Source of the DNA: Ehretia macrophylla
Lineage: Eukaryota > Streptophyta > Magnoliopsida > Boraginales > Ehretiaceae
Reading direction: 5' to 3'
DNA: 64,000 nt
Assembly (NCBI GenBank): GCA_037974665.1
Contig: CM075775.1
Coordinates: forward strand, 29,827,732-29,891,731
Position 1 is the stretch's first letter. Each line of letters starts with the position of its first letter. The notes under the pieces were generated by a model. It had not been told where the DNA came from, did no database searches, and worked only from the letters and a program-made list of their open reading frames with translations. Positions 59,572 to 64,000 of the stretch are shown piece by piece. The position numbers were made by a program, and so were the translations under genes.

Positions 59572-60089
59572 TGTCGAGGTTGAAAATCCTCGCAGCTGAG
59601 GTTGTACGGCTACGCTTTGCCAAGCTGAACTTTCAGGTTGGCCTCTGAGCTGAACTTTCGGGTTAGCCTCCGAGCTGAACTTTCAGGTTGGCCTCTAAGT
59701 TGAATTTTCAGGTCGGAAACTGAATATGCACAAGGAAAATGAAGGAAAAGGCGGGGTGATGACCCGAATTTTCCCTTCGGGCGTGCGAATGATTAGTATG
59801 TCCGAGCTGGCAAGGTAGCTGAGAGCATTCAATAACGAGTTACCTCTGAAATAAAGGGGTTGAAGCTTTATTTATACTAAATTCGGGTCTGACAACATTT
59901 AATGCGGTGCAGCTTTATATCCCACCAGTGCTTTATGTCCCATCAAAACAGCTGATACTGAGATCGGGGTTTTCCGGGGTCGAGTCAGCATCCAGGTTGG
60001 GCATTTAGCTGAATGCGCTGGGCTCGGCTCTAATTAGCCTATCTCAGCTCGGTGTGGGTAACTCACCCCAGCTCGGGAACCTCTCGTCA
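59572..60089 (-). repeat. 5' LTR of the Tat element
   Basis: 518 bp, same ends as 50149-50691, four rather than five copies of the 25-bp unit. TATA-like TTTATTTATACT near 59868. Confidence 0.95.
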
Positions 60090-60094
60090 GTGAA

Positions 60095-61104
60095 ATATAA
60101 ATTTTTTCATCATAAATATTATTTAATTATCGATAACTTGAAATATGTGTTAAACGTATAATTATGTCATCAAATTTATAACTTTACTGTGATTCTGATA
60201 TAATCATAAATATACTGAGTTGCTCATTATAAAAATAATAATAATAAAGTTAAAAAGTTATGAAAAAAAGGGCCCGAAGGACCACTTGTATCATATTATC
60301 ATATATCATTACAAGTCTTGTCTTTGTATTCATCGACCAATGGGAATTTGGGACCTGCCGCTTACGTTCCCAACTAATGACCTGGCACCTATGACAGGAT
60401 CATCTCTTTCCTTTTCCATAATTAAGGAAAATTCTTTCATGAAGTTGTGACAAATCTGTTATAGTTACAGTCATGTGAATTTTTTTTCCATAAAGTAATA
60501 GGGTCTACAATTAGTGCTTGTATGCGACGTGGAAGACAACTTCTTCAAACTTTTATACCTAGATACCTTTACCTTTTTTTTTTTTTAATTTAGTATTAAT
60601 TTGTAATTACTAATTTGTCATTGGCTTTATTAAATGTTTGTAAGACCTATATACTGATTTGATGTTTAACTTTTTTAAAACATTATTTTTATTTTTATTT
60701 TAATTACTTTATTACTCTTGATTTGATTAATATTAGATGGGATCACAACACAAAATAATATCAATTTATAAGGAATTAAAATGTCTATTTTGCCCTTCAA
60801 TAATTTATGGAAAATAACCTTTTTTTACACCTTTGATCATTTTCAAAAAAGTTAGACTCAATCCCACTTACTCAAATTTCTCCTCAACTACATTCAAAGT
60901 ATTTATTCGGTCTCCTCTTCTTCTAAACTTTCTATTCTACTTTAGGGAAAAAAAAATCATCTCCTTATCTTCTTAAATCATTAGTTCAATGACTTCATCC
61001 CGTCATCAAGCATCCTCATCACCGTTTTAGAGCTTCAGGCTATTTGTTTCACAGAACAAATGTGGTAGTGCTATCACAAAATGCAATTCAATTATAAATT
61101 ATGT
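60095..61104. other. Intergenic DNA
   Basis: AT-rich with no recognised gene or element. Confidence 0.45.
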
Positions 61105-61378
61105 TTTTATACCATATATTTTTTTCGCTAAGGTATAACGTTCATAATAAAAATGTCCAAGTATACTATAGTCTATTTGCAGTCATTTTAATTATAAACA
61201 AAAGTAAGCAACTTGATTATAATTGTACTTACACAAGATACTATGTTATACTACTTTAAATTGTATTGTTATACCATATATTTTTTCGCTAAAGTTAATA
61301 TTCATAATAAGAATGTTCTAGTATACTATAGTATATATAGCCATTTTAATTATAAATAAATTTAAAATAATTGATTTC
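61105..61378. repeat. Direct duplication, about 165-bp offset
   Basis: TATACCATATATTTTTTCGC, GTTCATAATAA, TATACTATAGT-TAT and CATTTTAATTATAAA occur in the same order at about 61112-61205 and 61273-61362. Confidence 0.75.
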
Positions 61379-61879
61379 ACCAAACAAATTTAAACAATAT
61401 AGTATAAATTTATATATAGATATAGATTAAAGACTATAGATGTAAATGTTTTCTTTTTAGCGTTATTAAATACTATTTTATTTTCATCTCTCAATTATCA
61501 CTTTCTATTTATATATATGCTTAGTTGGCATGTCCAAATAACAAATTTTTATTTTTTTTCTCTCTTCTTTTGACTTGTTAAATAAGTATACACATAGAAT
61601 GCGATAAATAAGTAATGAAAATATGATGGTAAATGACTAATATGATCCGGAATATAATTCTTAAAAATTAGATTAACTTGTACTTGAATGTTAAATTTAT
61701 ATTTCAAAGATAATTTAAATTGAACATAATAAAGTATATGAGCTATTGAAGACCGTCTACAAAAAAAAGAGCTATTGAAAACTGTGTTAGATATTGAACT
61801 TAACCTAGATTTATAGTTAGTGAAATTCTTCTTTAATAAATTTTGAAATCAAAAGAAAATAGTATGTAATTATAAGTCA

Positions 61880-62125
61880 AATTTTCTTGTTTATAAACTT
61901 ATGTTATATGGAATTTTCGAAAGTCCCATGATTAGTCTCTAGTGTTTGCAAAAGTCACACTATTAGTTCCTATTATTTTAAAAATCACGCAGTTAGTTTC
62001 TCTATTATTTACAAAAGTCTCACCATTGGTCCCTATTGTTTATAAAAGTATTGTTGTTAGTCCATATTATTTATAAAAATATCTCTATTAGTCCTTATTG
62101 TATAAAAAGTCTTCCAATTAATCTG
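61880..62125. repeat. Minisatellite, about 31-bp unit, about 7 copies
   Basis: Variants of ATTAGTCCCTATTGTTTATA-AAAGTCTCACC recur head to tail, each 29-33 bp, with 10-25% differences. The AGTCC-TATT-TTTA core is also the repeat motif of the foldback element at 13.1-13.45 kb. Confidence 0.8.
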
Positions 62126-62129
62126 TAAC

Positions 62130-62556
62130 ATTAACTTACTGTTAAAAACTTAACATATTTTAGGAGTATAATAGTAATTTTATCAAAATTTTATTTCTTT
62201 TTTTTAATTGGATAATATATCAATTTTTTTTTTGGTTAAATCCAAATACTACCCCTAATGTTTACATCAAGTGACACTTATTAACCCTCTCTTTTAAAAA
62301 TAACCACTTATTAACCCTCAACTCAAGTCAACCTTTATGTTAAAAATAACATAAACTTTCTAAATTACCCCCTTATAATTTAAAATACATTCTTATAGTT
62401 CGACAATCGAAATATTAAAAATTCATATTTTTTTTTTCAAGAAAAGAAAAATCAAATATCTAAAGTAAATATTATTTGTAGGAGAAGAAGTTGTTGTAGT
62501 AGAAGTATAATCACTCATCTTTTCATCATTTTCATCTCTCTCTCTCTATCTCTACA
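62130..62556. other. AT-rich flank and presumed leader of the unc-13-like fragment
   Basis: T-rich tracts, then a CT-microsatellite (near 62534-62552) directly before the ATG. No other feature. Confidence 0.4.
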
Positions 62557-63005
62557 ATGGCGTACACTGGGCTATTCCAAGAGAGACTCATTTTCATCAT
62601 CTCCTTCCACCACCGTCTCTAACCGCTTCTCCACCGTCGCCACACTTTTACCTCTCCCTTCACCTTTCGGCGGCCTCACCCCCACCTTCCCCTCCTCCGA
62701 CCTCTGTGACACCGCTTACGAGATCTTCGTCACTGCTAATCGCTCATCTACCTCCAAACCCCTCTCGTACACTCCCAATGCCACCGCCAATTCTCATTCT
62801 TCTGCTGTGGCTGCTACAACTGATAGATCTCCATCACCGTTTTGCGGCTTCCAAGATGAAGAAGGCTTTGGGGCTAAGATCCAGCTCGAATGCGGGCTTA
62901 TCAAAGAAGAGTGAGGGAAGTTCGGGCTCCCGCTCGGGCTCGGGCTCGAAGGTGAAGAAGCCAGTAACAGTAGGTGAGTTGATGAGGGTACCTGAGGGCA
63001 AGTAG
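62557..63005 (+). pseudogene. 5' fragment of a plant unc-13-like (PATROL1/DUF810) gene
   Basis: Intact family members are plant MUN-domain proteins thought to act in vesicle tethering; Arabidopsis PATROL1 helps deliver a proton ATPase to guard-cell membranes. Here only the family's N-terminal region is found, spread over three frames. An ATG (MAY) is at 62557. Frame two has LGYSKRDS (family LGHSKR), SPFGGL, SSDLCDTAYEIFVTANRSST, KPLSYTPN and TDRSPSPF. From about 62850 frame three has KMKKALGLRSSSNAG and KKPVTVGELMRV. After MRV the homology stops and PEGK ends at a TAG (63003-63005). At least two frameshifts, a small deletion after the start, and loss of the rest of the gene show it is a truncated pseudogene. 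A CT-rich leader is retained, so the source was genomic or a near-full-length 5' end. Confidence 0.8.
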
Positions 63006-63237
63006 CAAAGATTGCAATATAAGTTGCCTTGGATACCTTCTGATGCATAAGTGGTAATAGGAAGTAGTGTCATGGAAATTTCTGAAAAATAGGGTTCATC
63101 GTAGGAGTTTTTTCTTGGGGTGTCTTTGCTGCTTGGGTAGATAGCCAGGCATTGTGGGTGGAGGGTTGGGGTCACGTGAAGGCTTGGGTTGAGGGATTGG
63201 GCTCTGCCGGCAGCCGGATGTGGGTGGTGGGTTTGGG

Positions 63238-63345
63238 TCAACTGACTCCAACTGTGTGTGTTGTGGGTGTGTGCGTGCTGTGTGTTATGGGTGTGTGTGT
63301 GTTGCGTGTTGTGTGTTGTGTGTGTTCTGTGGTGGTGGAAGGTGG
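63238..63345. repeat. GT-rich simple repeat
   Basis: Interrupted (GT)n, TGTGTTG and GGTGTGTG runs; low complexity. Confidence 0.9.
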
Positions 63346-64000
63346 ATGAGGAAGACGAATAAAAAAAAGAAAAGATTTTCATTAAAAAATAATAATAAAA
63401 AAGATTTTCCTTAAATAATATGGATAATTAAGTAATTTTGGTTATTATTTTATCTTTATTGATATATTTTAAAATATATACTGCAATGGCAGAATGGACA
63501 TTTTTGTTTATAATATAGGGTAAAATGGACATTTGGCCTTGCATATCATATCACCTCAATTTGATTCTATTAAATGCCAATGCCACATGTGCAAGGGTGT
63601 AATAGACTTTTCTTAATTTATTTAAATCAAATGAAATATTACACATTAAATTTAATGGGTTCTACTGCCATGTGTTGAGTCCTCTGACCACGTGTTGAGT
63701 CCACGTGTCTGCGGTAGATTTGTCACAACCTCATAGAAGAACAACCCCATAGTTAGTGGGCGCGTCTTCTTTTGGCGGCGTGGTTCTTGGATAAGAAATG
63801 TTGAGAAAAAACTTGCATTCCCAATTATAATATTATTTAGATTTTAGCTAATTTATAATATAAATTGAATCTAATTTTTTTTGTAAATCTAATTTAGTCC
63901 TATTTAAATTACAATTTTCTCACACTTAAAATGAAAATTATATTACTAGATCAAACGAGCAATAATACAAATTATTTCTTAACTAGCAATCTCTCTGTAG
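63346..64000. other. Intergenic DNA to the window end
   Basis: AT-rich; a short tandem GTGTTGAGTCC occurs near 63673-63703. No gene seen. Confidence 0.4.

Larger units (their letters stand above)
50149..60089 (-). mobile_element. Gypsy LTR retrotransposon, Tat lineage, near full length
   Basis: A 9.94-kb element flanked by a perfect 5-bp duplication GTGAA (50144-50148, 60090-60094). It has two LTRs, a primer-binding site, a polypurine tract, gag, protease, reverse transcriptase, two RNase H domains and integrase on the minus strand, plus extra ORFs on the opposite strand between integrase and the 3' LTR. Two RNase H domains and antisense extra ORFs are known hallmarks of the plant Tat lineage. 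By my hand count the LTRs differ at about 45 of 517 aligned positions, mostly transitions. With a commonly used plant rate that suggests a few million years. The structure is whole but the coding regions carry several breaks, so it is a fossil. Confidence 0.95.

Noticed and set aside
62834-63382. 182-codon minus-strand frame
   Set aside because: It runs through the GT-rich simple repeat and the antisense of the unc-13-like fragment; the composition is that of the repeats.

Overview
This is AT-rich nuclear DNA from a flowering plant, almost certainly a eudicot. The evidence is a phytosulfokine precursor gene, a plant-type PCF11-like polyadenylation factor, a plant class I aldolase relative, a piece of a plant unc-13-like (PATROL1-type) gene, spliceosomal GT-AG introns, telo boxes, and a repeat set of plant LINEs, SINEs, MITEs, a TRIM and a Tat-lineage Gypsy element. 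The species cannot be named from sequence alone. Gene density is low: three substantial protein genes, one tRNA gene and one gene fragment in 64 kb.

Layout. 1-19.7 kb is repeat-dominated: a 5'-truncated LINE (1.8-3.2 kb), a tRNA-Leu(AAG) gene on the minus strand (4.87-4.96 kb), LINE scraps, several families of terminal-inverted-repeat MITEs, a TRIM with perfect 5-bp target duplications (15.26-15.82 kb), a GC-richer island of unknown origin (16.0-17.6 kb) and a solo LTR (18.3-18.7 kb). 19.8-20.8 kb is a complete three-exon phytosulfokine gene (plus strand) with a MITE in its second intron. 24.3-32.3 kb is a six-exon PCF11/PCFS4-like gene (minus strand), about 1,201 residues, with an N-terminal CTD-interaction domain, C-terminal zinc fingers and an in-frame array of four 40-residue repeats. 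Its leader carries telo boxes and a long C-tract (G-tract on the plus strand).

33-39.6 kb holds LINE debris, a SINE with an 11-bp target duplication, a segmental duplication, a second LTR-like copy and a foldback element with an internal tandem array. That element abuts the promoter of the most unusual gene in the window, an aldolase-like gene at 39.8-41.8 kb (plus strand). Its body aligns to class I fructose-bisphosphate aldolase, but every active-site position I could place (including the Schiff-base lysine) is replaced except a possible C-terminal tyrosine. The frame is open for 456 codons, and a Met-Pro-Gly-Gly-rich repeat tail has been inserted just before the normal aldolase C-terminus.

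42-50 kb is intergenic, with MITEs and microsatellites. 50.15-60.09 kb is one Gypsy LTR retrotransposon of the Tat lineage on the minus strand, with both LTRs, 5-bp target duplications, PBS, PPT, gag, protease, RT, two RNase H domains, integrase and plus-strand (antisense) extra ORFs; its coding regions are interrupted. 60-64 kb has a 31-bp minisatellite and a frameshifted 5' fragment of an unc-13-like gene.

The genes do not form a pathway; this is an ordinary plant locus with unlinked genes set among repeats. The best candidate for something undescribed is the aldolase-derived protein with the MPGG repeat tail.
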